A model generated the notes under the pieces. The model saw only the letters and a program-made list of their open reading frames with translations. It was not told where the DNA came from and made no database searches. A stretch of 64,000 nucleotides of DNA from Tyto alba (taxonomy: Eukaryota; Chordata; Aves; Strigiformes; Tytonidae). How positions within the stretch are numbered: the first letter of the stretch is position 1; each line of letters begins with the position of its first letter. This document shows positions 48,306 through 60,742 of the stretch, in pieces. The stretch covers positions 25,507,374 through 25,571,373 of the forward strand of contig NW_024881261.1 of NCBI RefSeq assembly GCF_018691265.1. Reading direction: 5' to 3'. The position numbers were made by a program, and so were the translations under genes.

Positions 48306-50279
48306 TTTCTTCTTGTGTGGGATGGAAGAACTGAGTGGATCACATCTTCAGCCAAACACCCACAGTTGTTAATGCTAGATTATTTTCCCTCTATAGATTG
48401 TTAATTCTTAATGTTAGATGGTTCCTAATAGTTAAAACAAAATATTTAAAAATAACAGAACATATAAGAGTCCATTTAGAAATTAATAAGTGTGCTGGTT
48501 TTGGTTTATCCCACAACCATGGAACCTTTTCCACAACCATGACATTTGCTGAATCAGTGGGCAACTAAAAATGAAATGTTAGATTACAATTGTCTTCTTG
48601 GTGATAATATAGATATACTGTAAATAAATACCACCCCCCTCCTTTGCTAGACATCTTCAGAAGGGAATGGTACTTCTGTGATGGATTCTGTTGTCTCTTT
48701 CCTTTCTGTTGTATGGAGAGGCAAAATGAGACTGTCCTTTTACCTCTATAATGCTGTTCGCCCTTTGCATTAGCAAAGCTTTGTTTTTCCTCCTGGTAGG
48801 CGTGACTTCTGTTTCTTTTGTTACTGATGTTGTGCTATGGATTTCAGAAACAGGAAGAAGCTGTTGAGCAAATCATATTTGCACAGTAGGAAAATCAAAG
48901 ATTCCTACTCCAAGCCCTTATTTTTTTTTTTTTTTCCATCAGTGATGTTGGCTCTCTGTCTTCTCCCTTGCTAACTGAATGGTGTGTTTTTGTGAAGTTA
49001 CGTGATGGAGGTTAGCTACCTGATTAGAAAATTCCAAGTAAGATGTCTTCATTGTTGTGAATGATCTTTTTTTTCAGATGGCTTAATATGGCTGCTTTAT
49101 AAAATGATAAACAGAAGTTCTGTGATACACCAAAAGAGTAAACTGAGTCTTAGTATCAGGAAAACATTAAGGTATATTATGCAGGAGAATTTTAATCCCC
49201 AGTGCACGCCCCTGGGCAAAAACTTTTTTGGGGAATGCTGCGCTGGCAGGAAGAATTGTTCATGCTACTCTGTTACCTATATTTGATTGTAACATCACTG
49301 TATGCATTACTGTTTCTAGCAGAGAAGTTGGGAAACTCAGTAGCATCAAAAAGCATTTAAGTGATATGCATCTGTGTGCTGAATCTGACTGAGGTCTGTG
49401 AAATGTGCAAGCAAAGAAATAATTGTTTCAGTGTGTGATAGATTTATTTCTGAAAACAATTAGTACTGAGAGCTGTGACAATGGTGTATGTATCTTTGTT
49501 TCTCATTTTTATTTAGAAAAATAAAAATTGTGTTTTTATGACGCTTGTAGATTCTCATCAAAACAGGAACTGAACATTCAGTACTTCTTGCACATTATCT
49601 GGCGGCTTCTTTTGGCCAGCTTTCATCTCTGCATTCCCTCTCTTGCTCCTTTTTTATTTTTTTATAAAGTAATAAAGTAGAAGGTGACAGCAGGATCAGC
49701 TTAAAGTAACAAACATATTGGCTTTGATTTTTGTATGTGATACTGCAAATGCAACTTCCATTTTACATTACTGTCAACAGAAATCACATTAGTACGGAAG
49801 CAGCAGCTCTTGCTTTGGGATTTCCCTGACTGGTGTTTGGGGATGTTGTGTGAGGGAGGATGCCCTTCTCAAGCAAAGGGTCACTTCACTGCTGAGTTCT
49901 CTTTATTTTTAGTAATAACATCCAATACAATTGAAAGTGGGGTCAAGGTGAGGCTAGGACACTTTCAAGAAGAGGACTAGGGAGAAACAACAAACAGATG
50001 TTCTTTGATGATAACTGTTGAAGAGAGGATTTGGCTGAGAGATCTGTAGCTTTCACTTGTTGAGAGCCTTTAACTTGAGCCAGTGGTGCTGTTTTTCACC
50101 CCCTAGAGTAGTAGTGTACCTGCTGTTGCTATCAAGCCACTTGCCAACAGTGGCATCTGCTCAGTGTAGACATCAAGGATTTGAATGTCAATATCTTTTC
50201 CTTAAAATGAATGGGAAAGTATTTGTCACTCAGCAGCAATCATTCTTCAAATAAAAGGTTAGCCAGACAGAGCCCTTAA
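48306..50279. other. Non-coding stretch
   Basis: Unique sequence; T15 at 48921-48935 and a direct repeat CCACAACCATG at 48511 and 48531. CpG-containing sequence near 49600 and 49790 might be constrained, but I cannot support a call. Confidence 0.5.
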
Positions 50280-50600
50280 TCAAAGAGTCGGTCTTTTCTG
50301 TCAGTAGTGCCTTTTAAATAGCAATGATGAAGGCTGGCTGTCAGTGAATGACTTGATGAGCTAGGTGATTGATCTGCATAAATCATTTTCTTTTAACATT
50401 GTCAGTGAAAAGTAAATTGGTGGGATTTTGGGGGGCATTAGCTATATTGGAATTAATACATAATATTTTAGCTGTGTCCTTAGTTCCAGAGTTTCCATTA
50501 GAAAGTGAGAATTACATAGGATCTTAGCCTATATTATCCTAATGATGAAGTATTATTGTTATTGCAATTACCATGCAAATTAAATTCAAAAGTTGAACAT
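50280..50600. promoter_or_regulatory. Candidate conserved non-coding element with POU octamer
   Basis: The block carries GATTGATCTGCATAAATC (50368-50385), repeated TAAT/ATTA cores, CCTAATGATG and TGCAATTACC, then a perfect octamer ATGCAAAT at 50573-50580 running into TAAATT. Homopolymers are nearly absent. The homeodomain/POU density resembles 20222-20480. Evidence is motif-based only. Confidence 0.28.
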
Positions 50601-53115
50601 GTAACAGATTTTATGAGCTGCAAGAGAAATACTGTTAGTAAAGGAATTAGGAAGCTGTATCATTTAGTTAAATTTACAGAAGCTTTTGATTTGAAAGACA
50701 AAAATCGGGAGTGTGGTTTAGAAGTGTAAGCTTGAGATTTTAATTGTGTTATCTGCTTCAAAAATAACAATAGAGGCGATTTCCCCAAGTATTGGAAAAT
50801 CTCATATACAGGAGGCTTTATTGTCACAGTAAAGTGCACTCTCTGTCAGTTTGTCTGCTTTAATTTCACAGGTTTTTATGTAGTGGGGTTTTTTTGTTTT
50901 CTTTTGTTTTCAGGAGTGTCTGGGGCATACATTACTAGACTTCTGTGATGTTGCTCAGCACGTGCTGCTCCTATTGACAGTAGCAGAATTTCGGTGCCTA
51001 TCTCTACTTATTAATTTGAATTAAAGCTGTGGAGTGAGGAAGACTTTCAAAGATGCAAATCACACCTAGCTATCTTTTTGTGCTTTAGAAATATCTTAAT
51101 TAATATCAGTTTGTGTCACTAGGAGAAATTTTTTTGGAGGCTAGGGAATGTGCCTACAGTTCAAAATATCACCTGGCTGCTTTTTTCCCCCCCTCTCTTC
51201 AGATTAGTTTTTATTTTTGGAATGGATGTTCAAAAACCTGTGAAGTAACACCTCGCACCCCTCTACCCTGTCCCCAAAGGCCCATAATGATCAGCTGGAT
51301 TACACTTCTGTGTGTGAGGACCTATTTAGTGAAATATATATGTACATACATACGCACACTGCAAAAGACCTGTTTCAGAGAAATCTGCATATATGAGGCT
51401 CATTGATCAGTTTTCAGCTTTTTAATCTTTATTTGTAAAAAGCTTTATTTAGATTAAGTGAACTGTTGCTGCCATTCCACACCCCAGCACCGTAATACGG
51501 GACCTGAACCAGCAAAACTCAGAAATGCAACCAACACCAAAAGTGCATTCTCTCTTTCCTCTCCTCTGCCCACTCCCCATTTGAAAACCTAATTTTATTA
51601 ATTAGGTATCAAAGTGTTTGAAAATGTACTTTATATGTTGTCATACACTGCCTGTCTACCTGATGTATCAAATAAATTGCTTAAAAGGACATTGTTGACC
51701 TATTTGAATTGTAACATTTATGGTTCTCAAAAGTAATTCCTATCTGGCATTCTTGGATAAGTAGACATACACCTAGCTAGGTAGGAATGGAATATGGATG
51801 TGTTCTTATGGATGGCCTTATTCCTGGCAATGTGTTCTCAAGTATCTGAATGTGCAGGAGTCATGAAACCAAGTGTGCATGCATTATAAAATACATGCAT
51901 GGGCGTCACTTAAACTTGTAAATTTATATTAAGCATATTCTTTGAGACGAACTAAATAATTCTTGTGCACCTGGAATTTCTTCAGTTTCTGCATTCATTT
52001 AGGGCTCTACACTTTGTAGCAGATACTGGTTCTGGTTAACCATAGAGGCATTGTACTCTTGATTTTCAGACTTGCTGTGGATAGGTACAAGTGATTGCAG
52101 GAATTGCTGGTGTGAACTTGGCTGGAGAGAATCCATTTTGTCTGTGATGTTGCTTCATTTATATTTTTGTGTTGTGTTTTTAGGTTTATTTTGTTTTGGT
52201 GTTTGTTTGTTTTTTCCAAGACTGATGTATTTAAAATGCAGTTTGGAGTAATCGTCACTGAATAGTAAGTAACTGAATATGTGCTTGCAAAATGATTACT
52301 GAAGCTTATTTTCCATGTTGTTTTTAATTTAACTGTAATTCTTTTGGGCCTCTTGGCACATGTGGTAAAAACTTGTTGATCCTATCCAACTGCATAATCT
52401 CCTCTTGATGTGTTTGGTGTTACAAGCCGGAAACATCCAGTTTGGGTGCAGATCGTGCTGTTGCCTGAACTGCTGATCCAAATGACAGCAGCAACCTTAT
52501 TATTTCATGCTTTAACTTTGTTTACATGCACATGATGGACTTTTGATATACCAGACTTCATCTAAGATTTTATTTCATCTTCAGCAAACAATGCAATCGT
52601 TTACTGAATAGTTACTAGATTGCCAAAGTACTTAAATTCCATAGCCTTTGTTTATAATCTATCAGTTATTGTTTGTTCCTTTGACTACTAGCTGTTCTTG
52701 CCAGTATCCTGCTAAGTTTTGCTCAAGCTTTTAATTGTCACCTCTCTCTTATCAGTTATTTATTGAACCTTTGATTGTATGTCTTTGTCTAGAATCAATG
52801 AAGAGAGCTCCATGACAAAATATAAAATTTAAGGCTGCTTCTTATTAATCCAAGATTTCCCCCAGCTTCTTCCAGTCCTGCTTCTGTAAGTCTGCCTCTG
52901 CCTAATTTGAAAAAGAGTGAAAGACAGTTGTAAATATCCTTTTGTGATTCTGTTACTCTCTTGAACCTTTCTGTTCAGTTTTGCTGGTGGAATTTATGCA
53001 ATGTGCTCTGCATCTATAATGAGTTTGCTGTTATTTTGGGGGGTATATTACCATTAGCTATTAGATTTCATCAGCCATTTAAAGCAGTGAAGTTGCTGAA
53101 TAATCATTTTCTTTC
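50601..53115. other. Non-coding stretch
   Basis: Unique AT-rich sequence. The 97-codon frame at 51113-51406 begins at a non-ATG codon and shows no domain. A G/T-rich segment lies at about 52170-52216. Confidence 0.5.
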
Positions 53116-53252
53116 TGTAGTGGTTTAACCCCAGTGGGCAACTAAGCACCACCCAGCTGCTTGCTCACTCCTTCTTCCCCCCCCGTCCATGTGATCGAGA
53201 AGAGAATGGAAAGGGTAAAAGTGGGAAAATGCATTGGTTGAGATTAAGACAG

Positions 53253-53258
53253 TTTAAT
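53253..53258 (-). terminator. Putative LTR polyadenylation signal
   Basis: ATTAAA on the minus strand, about 185 bases downstream of the TATA box and within the R region by position. ATTAAA is the commonest variant of AATAAA. Confidence 0.45.
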
Positions 53259-53434
53259 AGGTAAAGCAAAAGCTGTGCACACAAGCCAAGCACAAGGAAT
53301 TCACTCACCACTTACCATTAGCAGGCAAACTTCAACCATTGCTGGGAGAGCTGGGCTGCATCAAATGTAACAGTTACTTGGGAGGAGAAACACCATGACT
53401 CTGAATACACCCTCCTTCCTTCTTCTTCCCCCAC

Positions 53435-53443
53435 CTTTATATG
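53435..53443 (-). promoter_or_regulatory. LTR TATA box
   Basis: CATATAAAG on the minus strand, about 275 bases into the LTR, in the place expected for a U3 promoter. It follows ATGACAAAATGCTCAA, which is a conserved block in this LTR type. Confidence 0.55.
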
Positions 53444-53716
53444 TTGAGCATTTTGTCATGTGGTCTGGGATACCCCTTGGGTCAGTTGGGGTCGGCTGTC
53501 CTTTCTGTGTCCCCTCTGGACTCCTTGTGCACCCCCAGACACTCGCTGCTGGGGTGGGGTGAGGAGCAGAAAGGGCCCTGACTCTGTGTAAGCTCTGTTC
53601 AGCAGTAACAAAAACATCCCTGTGTTATCAACGCTCTTTCCAGCAAAAATCCGAACCACAGCCCCATATTAGCTACTAGGAAGAAAACGAACTCTATCCC
53701 AGCCAAAACCAGCGTA

Positions 53717-56700
53717 CTTGCTTAGAGGTAAAGAACTGAAAGGAAAAAAAAAGTTTCAAAATGAATGGTGATATGGGGATGATTAGAAGGAGAGTATTGC
53801 ACAGCAACTTGACCATTGATGCAAGAAGATGACAAGTAGCCACTGTGAATGGAGAGGTAGGACTTCTCACTGAGCTTTCTCTGGTGAAATCTATATCAGT
53901 AATAGAGCCTTTAAAGTTATTGTGTTATATAGGAGACAAGTTCTACCTTAAGATGCCTGTGCGTCTTCACAACTTATTGAGAATTTCATGCAAGAATGGT
54001 ATAACAGAACTCAGCACTAAAACTGCTTTCGGTCACTAGCAGTGATGGAAATAGTTTGGGAAGAATCTTGGAATGGCTTTATTGGTTGTGAATTTGGAGA
54101 ATATATTTTAATGGCTCTACTCTATTTATATTGCTGCTTATTGAATCTGAATGAATTACTTTGTCTGTTGTGTGCCTCTCAGTGCAATGGCTGTTCACTC
54201 TTACGTACCAGAGGAAGTAGTGCTGCAATTGTGTGTGTGTGCCTAATCTAAGAGGAGCAGCGGTACCCATCCTGCCTGCTTTGTTTCTCCTGCCCCTAAA
54301 TGGTTCTTCTGCGGGGTGGCTCTTCTGTCCTACTCATTTGTATGATTTGTGTGATTTTTGACTTAGTATAGATATCTTTTTGTGGTGATTTCCCTCTCCC
54401 CCTCTCTCCCTCCAAAGTGTGGACATTGGCTTTTTTTTTGTGGGAGGTTTGATCAGCTCTGCCATGTCCATAAGCTCCACCTGAAGTTGAATAAATCTTC
54501 TTTGTAGTAAATTCATGTATTTTTAGCTCTTAGGATGTGTCCTGTAATTGAAACTTTATAGATGTAAATGTATTTGGAATTATGGATAAATACATCTTAA
54601 GAGAGGAAATGAACTACCTACTCCCTTGGAAGGTGTCCCTTCTAGGATGACCCTGACCCTTTCAGTTTACCTGGGAAAAGCAGTTATAGGCAGCCCAGTC
54701 TGACATGACCTTTGGGGATCCTCAGTGGATACTTGGTAACTGATAATTGTTAGATTTCCTGCCAATAATTAATTTCACTGAATAAAGATACTACACTGTG
54801 TGTTTAAGAGTTTGTAATGTTTTATCTGTAGCAGGCTACGAAATCTATCAATACAGAGACTGATTTTGCCGAATGTGAAGCATAGTAATGTCTGGTAAAG
54901 GTTTTCAGTCTTAATAGTAATATCTTTAATACTTTCTTCATACAAAAGTTTGTATCACTGTACCTTTTTTTCTAAAAGAATATGAAATATGTATTATCCT
55001 CGTACAGTTAGCTGTTCCATATTGCATACTGCTTTAACAGTGTTATATGGAAATTGTTCAGGAAAGAATTGGTTTTAAACAATTTTCTTCCCTTTGAAGA
55101 AGAACAAACTATTTGTATATTTTCTTTTCATAAAAGCACATAACTAGTTATCTCACCTGGAATAAAAATTGTTATTAAAATATAATTAATAATACTTTAT
55201 CCTAAATAAACTAATCAGATTGGTTTTGGTGTGTCATATGCAAAAGCAAATGAATAGTAGCTATGCAAACCTGTTAGTTTACGTTTACAAACTTACCTGT
55301 GTCTTCATAGCATTGAGTGTTTTACACTTTAGTAAGGAAAACAGCTGGTAACTTTAAATACTGATAATAATTTTGTGTAGCACAACACAGTTCTTTTTTG
55401 GAATCTTCACATTCCCATTCCTTGCTTGTTTAGGATATTAATGTCCGCACACATGTGTGTAGGTGTCTGTATAGTAAGGCAAAATTTGTGCATGATATAT
55501 ATTAGATGGGGTGTATATGGTATCTGTGGTACACTATAAAGCAGTATTTTTATATTTTGAACAAATATTAAATTAATTTTTCTCTGAGTTGTGCCAGATT
55601 AAATATAGTGGGAGTTTGCTTACACCATACCTTCTCTGAATCTTCTTTTAATATAGTGATTGTAGCTGCCATATTAGGAGATATTTCTGTGTGTATACAT
55701 GACTATGTTCTCACATACTTGTTGAAAAAATAGAGAACAGTTTTCAGAATAAATCAACCTGATCGTTATTTAAATATAGTAGTACATGCAATACTAATTT
55801 TGAATACTTAATGTTTAGCAGGTGAATTATAAGCAATAAACTGTAGCATCTCATCAGAATTCCTGCTTAGCAGTGACCTTCTGATTTTTAAGGCAGTTCC
55901 TGGCCTAACAATCTGGTCACTTCAATCAGTAATTCATCACATGGCTTTTTATAAACTGTTTAAAATGAGGTTGAAAGCTAACTGATGAGCTTGCTTTCAT
56001 TCAGCTCAGCAGAGGTTGAGTGAGTGTTTGCTGGAACTTGGCAGAGTCCTCTTATAAGATCACTTCCTACCAAAAAACCTAAAGTGTTGCACAGATGTGT
56101 AGTTAAGTATTCATTATGAACATGCAAATAATGCTATCCCAAAGGCACATTCTTTGATTTTTTGAAACTGCTGTTGCTTTATTTTGGTAATTGTCATGGA
56201 ACATGCCTTTGCATTGATGAAGTGTCTCTCAGCAGATCTCACACAAAGAAGCAGAGGAGACTGTAGAAACATCCAAGTTTTCCCCATTTTGTGTAGAAAT
56301 GACATAAGCTTTTAGACAAGATTACAAGCATCTGAGAAATTAAATAAAACTAAAGAACATTTATTTTGTTTGAGTTGAGGATGGGTATAATGCTGAGTAA
56401 CTTACTTGTTTCTCCCAGGTGTTAAATTTTGATTTCTACTGAGATAAAAAGGGAAGAGAAACAAAAAATATCAGGAACAGTAATAAAGAACATTATGGTT
56501 TCACAGGCTTGTTTTACTAATACTTGGTACTGGACTCTAGTTAATCTTGGCAATTGGGGGAGTTTTCTCTCTGAGGGCTATTTTGAGGAAAAGGTGTTAC
56601 CTCTTGATAATAGATCCCAAACTGCAAAGTTGGGTTTATTTGATTCAGTTCTATTTTTGGAGGGCAGGGAGAAAGAGTCTGTATTGTCTTCTGAGCCATG

Positions 56701-59700
56701 GGCCTACCACTGAAAAATGCTGAATTTTCTCCAATTAAATTAATGCTGCTGCTTAACAGCAAAAGGCTTTGTAAAACCTAGGTCACTTCAGTAACTGAGT
56801 TTATAACACTGTCCTGCAAAAAGTTATAAGCCAAGGTAAACTGAGGTGTGAGACTGAGTGTGAAAGGTTGGGAAGAGGAGGAGGAAATTCTTAAGCAGTT
56901 TTACCAACAAAATATTATATCCTTGTAACTGTTCCCTAAATTCTGGTAGCTTTTAGCACCTTGCTGATGATCTAGTTTCTGCAGCAAGTGCTATTTGAAA
57001 TACGTTGATCTATACCCTTGCTCATTTTTCTAGTGTATTAAGCATTGGTTACTGCATTTCCACAACCTTGGCAATTAAATGTATTTTGTTAAAAACAGTG
57101 TCACTGTTGAAAACTGTAAAGTACTTTTTGGAGACTTGTAGATGTAACCATTTAGAGAAGAAAAAAAAAAAATCTGTGGTTTTAAAATCCATGAAAATGG
57201 ATTACATGACATGCACTGTTCTGGGAGAGTGTTTAAAAAACCACAGATGGTTCTTTGTACATGATGCAGTTGTGATTCTTTTTTTTTTTTTTAGTTTGCT
57301 TGTTTTTGGTTTGAATTTTCTTTCCCTTCTTGGAACACTTCTCACCAAATGATTTAAACAAGATTACTCATACTGTTAGAATATCTAGGATTGCCAGATA
57401 GCTTATTCTTCTAGTCTATTAGTATTTTAAGAGGGCACTCTGAAAATGCTAAAAAACAAAAGAAAAAAAAAAAAACAACAGGAGGAAAAGGAATCTTTAA
57501 CTGTGTTTCCATAAGGTATGTAGCTGTGTGTTATGAAAATGACTTTTAAGTCTTGGTCAAGATTTGTGAAAGTGTTTAATGGTAGAGTTTATACATTATC
57601 CGCATTAAGGAGAAACCTTGTCATTTTACATTTAGTAATAGACATGAGATTACATTCTATTTGAAGTGTCAATGCTCAGTTGCCCCTTTTGGATTCCTAG
57701 GGTAGTTGTATTGTCTAGTCTAAAGTTATAAGGAAGGCTTGTTAGCTTGCTAGAATGAATATAAACCGTTCCGAGGGTTTATGTTTGAAATTGTATTTTC
57801 AGCAGATGAGGTAGTCGCATTTTGTCTATGACAAGATCTCTTGAATGCTGATCATGTAAAAGAGCAATTCTAACTCTTTTTCCTGGCTGTGAACTGCCAT
57901 TGCTACTATCGGTGGCATTCTCTCCCCTGATAGCACCTTCAGGATGTAGCACTTGAATCTGACATTGAACTCAAATTTCTCACATAGCAATTTGTTGAGA
58001 AGGGGAGGGAAAAAAAAAAAAAGCTTAATCTTTTATTCAGTGCTAGAACTTCCAAATAAAGAAAGTCAAAAGAAAACCTACTTTGTTAGCTCTGTCAACT
58101 TTATATCAACCTACTTTATGTTAGTTCTGGGTTAAGATTTATATTACTTGTGGCTTCATGTTTTGCATACTGCTGATTAAGATACTAAAAGAAACACACT
58201 GATATTTAGAGAGCACTTATGGAAAAGTGAATGTAAAGATGGCAGCTTCTTATTCAACAGATCCACTCCATCTTTGCATCTTGAACATGCCCCTCTTACG
58301 GTTTTAGTGGAGAGATGATGTTGCTGCTTCCAACACCTTTTAGTAATGTGGAGCTCATAAATGCACAAGAGCAAGATCTAGAGTCCCAGCTAGATTATGA
58401 ATGGTTTTATACGTCAGCTGATGTGGAACAGAGAAGAATTGAACTTGACTTTCAGATCCCAGGATCTCTTTGCATGGCTGTCGATTACTGAAGAAACTGA
58501 TTTGGTAATTAGTGAATAGTTGAGAAGTGTGGAATGACACAGGGCCACTTAGCAATTGCTTCTCAGAGGAGATTTATACTTTCATAGCAAGATTTCCTTG
58601 AGTAAACAATGCATTGGATGTCCAAGGATAAGTATCATGTAAACTCTTGGCTTGACAACTACTAAGCAGCCACCTTTTAAAAGATAATTTTCTTTAGGAA
58701 ATTTCCCAGAGGAAAATAGGATTTGTGGCAATGTGTAAATTCTTCACCAGGTTGGTTTTATTCCAATTCCCCTCCCCTGTCAGCACTGTAGTTCTTTCGT
58801 GTTTACAGTTTCATTTCTAACCCTTTCAGCTAACCATGGTATAGAGGCTATTACTTCACAGCTGGAGTCGTAAACCAGGCTTTTTAAGAGATGTGCCGAT
58901 CCTCAGAGCAGGCTTTGTGTTATTTGCCATTGGAATCCTTTGTCTCTCTATGCCAGTTAAAACATTTAGTTGAGAGTATGGTGTAAATGGAAATGGCTTC
59001 CTATCACCACTCCTCAAGTATTCAGAACTGTACTTAACTGTGGCTTTACATTGTCTATTTTTGGTTAAAAAGACACATGCAAGTGTTATTCTAAGATCAG
59101 TTTAATTCTGGTACAATTGTTGGTAGAAATATGTCAACAACAAGTTATGTATCAAAAAGATCAGCTTTCTGTCTTCCTTGGATTTCAGCTGGAAATTATA
59201 TACATTAAAAAAAAAAAAGAAAGAATGAATGAATATGGCTTTAAAGACTGTTGTGAGGGGAGGGGGCATACTGTACATATAATTATGTTCATGCATGCAT
59301 ACATACATATTTGATATGGACAGGCAGTCATATTTTCTTCTACACAGATCAATCATTGTCTTTCAATTCCTGTCTTGTCTGGCATCTGCTGACCCATGCT
59401 TTAATTCTGTCAGGTCAGAGATATACGGGCCTTTGTAGTGTGCTTGTACTTCATGTCATGTCCCAGCGTTGTTGTACATCTTGTTTCAGAGATATTTTGC
59501 TGTAATGTTCTGTGACCTTTTCCATTGAGTGAAGCAGTTGGAGAGCCACTCAGTGAGGGAAAATTGAGCTGTTTTATTTCTCCCTAAGGAGCCTCATGTT
59601 TCCTTTCCACCATTCATTTGAAAGCTATCATTTTCTTGATTTTATAGCTGAAGAAACACCATTGATTCACTGGATGCTAGATGCTAAGAGTCCTCCTATT

Positions 59701-60079
59701 GACATGCCTATTGACAGTTTTCACTATATTCTGTGTCTAATTATCACTCTTGGCTAAATGATACACCTTGTGGACTTGAGAGATGGAGTCAATAGCTCTT
59801 ACTGTATTGTTCTAGTAGCCCCTATTGAGGTTGGTGTCAAAGCACTGTGATTTATGCAATCAGAAAGAAAATTTCTGTTGCTGTACTGCATAATTAAACA
59901 AAGCACAGAGTGACTGGTGACAAAACCAGGTCTGCCAAAGTCATCAGCAAATGAGAAAAGATCTCTACAGTAAATGGCTGAGACATTGAAGAATTTCTTT
60001 TAGCATCTTGTCTTGCGTTTTTCAATTTTCAAGTGTTCGATTTTTCTTCCTGATATGTTGGGAAGGTGTTTTTGTCGGT
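53717..60079. other. Long non-coding stretch
   Basis: Unique AT-rich sequence. Homopolymers include A13 (57463-57475) and T14 (57279-57292). Homopolymer-poor, homeodomain-motif-rich segments near 55850-56050, 58780-58950 and 59500-59760 may be constrained but are not separable by eye. The 115-codon frame at 57005-57352 contains Lys and Phe runs from the homopolymers and is not gene-like. Confidence 0.5.
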
Positions 60080-60114
60080 GTTTTTTTTTTTGTGTGTGTG
60101 TTTTTTTTTTTTTT
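60080..60114 (+). repeat. T11-(GT)5-T14 compound repeat
   Basis: Two T runs flank a five-unit GT repeat, the same layout as 22017-22047. Confidence 0.9.
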
Positions 60115-60642
60115 CCTGCTTTGCATCTCTTCCATTAGATAGTATTAAAAACTAAGCATATTAATTTATGTCTGTGTTAGTAAAGTTATGCTACTAATGC
60201 TATCATAGATGGGAGTATCGGTACAGTTTACATGATTACCTTTAAATAAAGAATGTAATTATGTGGCTTGCACACTGAGACAAGGATGCAAAGTGGATTT
60301 TGGATGCTCTTGGATTTTGGAAAGTGAAACTGTTAGCATTTTATCTGCATCTAGTTTTTAGTCATTAATGTACATAAATGCTGTTTTTATTTAATGTGAT
60401 ATGTTCTGATTTGCTCTGAAGTGTTACATCTTTAGAGACAGAATATGGAGTAACTGTATATGAAAAGGTGTTCCTTTTGCATGTGTACACGTTTGCATAT
60501 AATTTTAGATATATTTGTATTAAAATATATGTTTAGTGAATCAATACATTGAAAAGAAAAGAGATTTTTTCAGAAATGGTACCAAATAATGTGGCTCAAC
60601 ATTATACCTTGCCTTTTAGAGTTTAAGTATATCTAGTTTCAG
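60115..60642. other. Non-coding stretch
   Basis: AT-rich unique sequence with nothing recognised. Confidence 0.5.
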
Positions 60643-60742
60643 GTTTGTTTGTTTGGGTTTTGGGTTGGTGGTTTTTTTTTTTTTTTTGGTGGGCTGGTTG
60701 GTTTGTTGCTTTTTGTTTTTTTTGTTTTTTTTTTTGTTTTAA
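60643..60742 (+). repeat. G/T-rich block with T16 core
   Basis: GTTTG/GGTTTTGGG units, T16 (60672-60687), then GGTGGGCTGG and further TTTTG units. It is almost devoid of A and C and is the third large tract of this kind on the plus strand. Confidence 0.85.

Larger units (their letters stand above)
53116..53716 (-). mobile_element. Solo LTR, avian endogenous retrovirus L type (short form)
   Basis: On the minus strand the element begins ACGCTGGTTTTGGCTGGG, continues ATAGAGTTCGTTTTCTTCC and TAGTAGCTAATATGG, and ends GGGGTTAAACCACTACA. These blocks are hallmarks of a common bird ERV-L LTR. The first dinucleotide is TA instead of TG, a likely point change. Possible 5-base target duplications CTTTC (53111-53115) and CTTGC (53717-53721) differ at one base, consistent with an old solo LTR. 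Its last ~60 bases resemble those of the LTR at 43855, but the bodies differ, so this is a separate subfamily and insertion. No viral coding sequence adjoins it. Confidence 0.88.

Noticed and set aside
48511..48541. 11-base direct repeat CCACAACCATG with 20-base period
   Set aside because: Only two copies and no mobile-element context; could be a local duplication without function.
43855..53716. A single provirus bounded by the two LTRs
   Set aside because: The LTR bodies differ in length and sequence and no retroviral coding lies between them.
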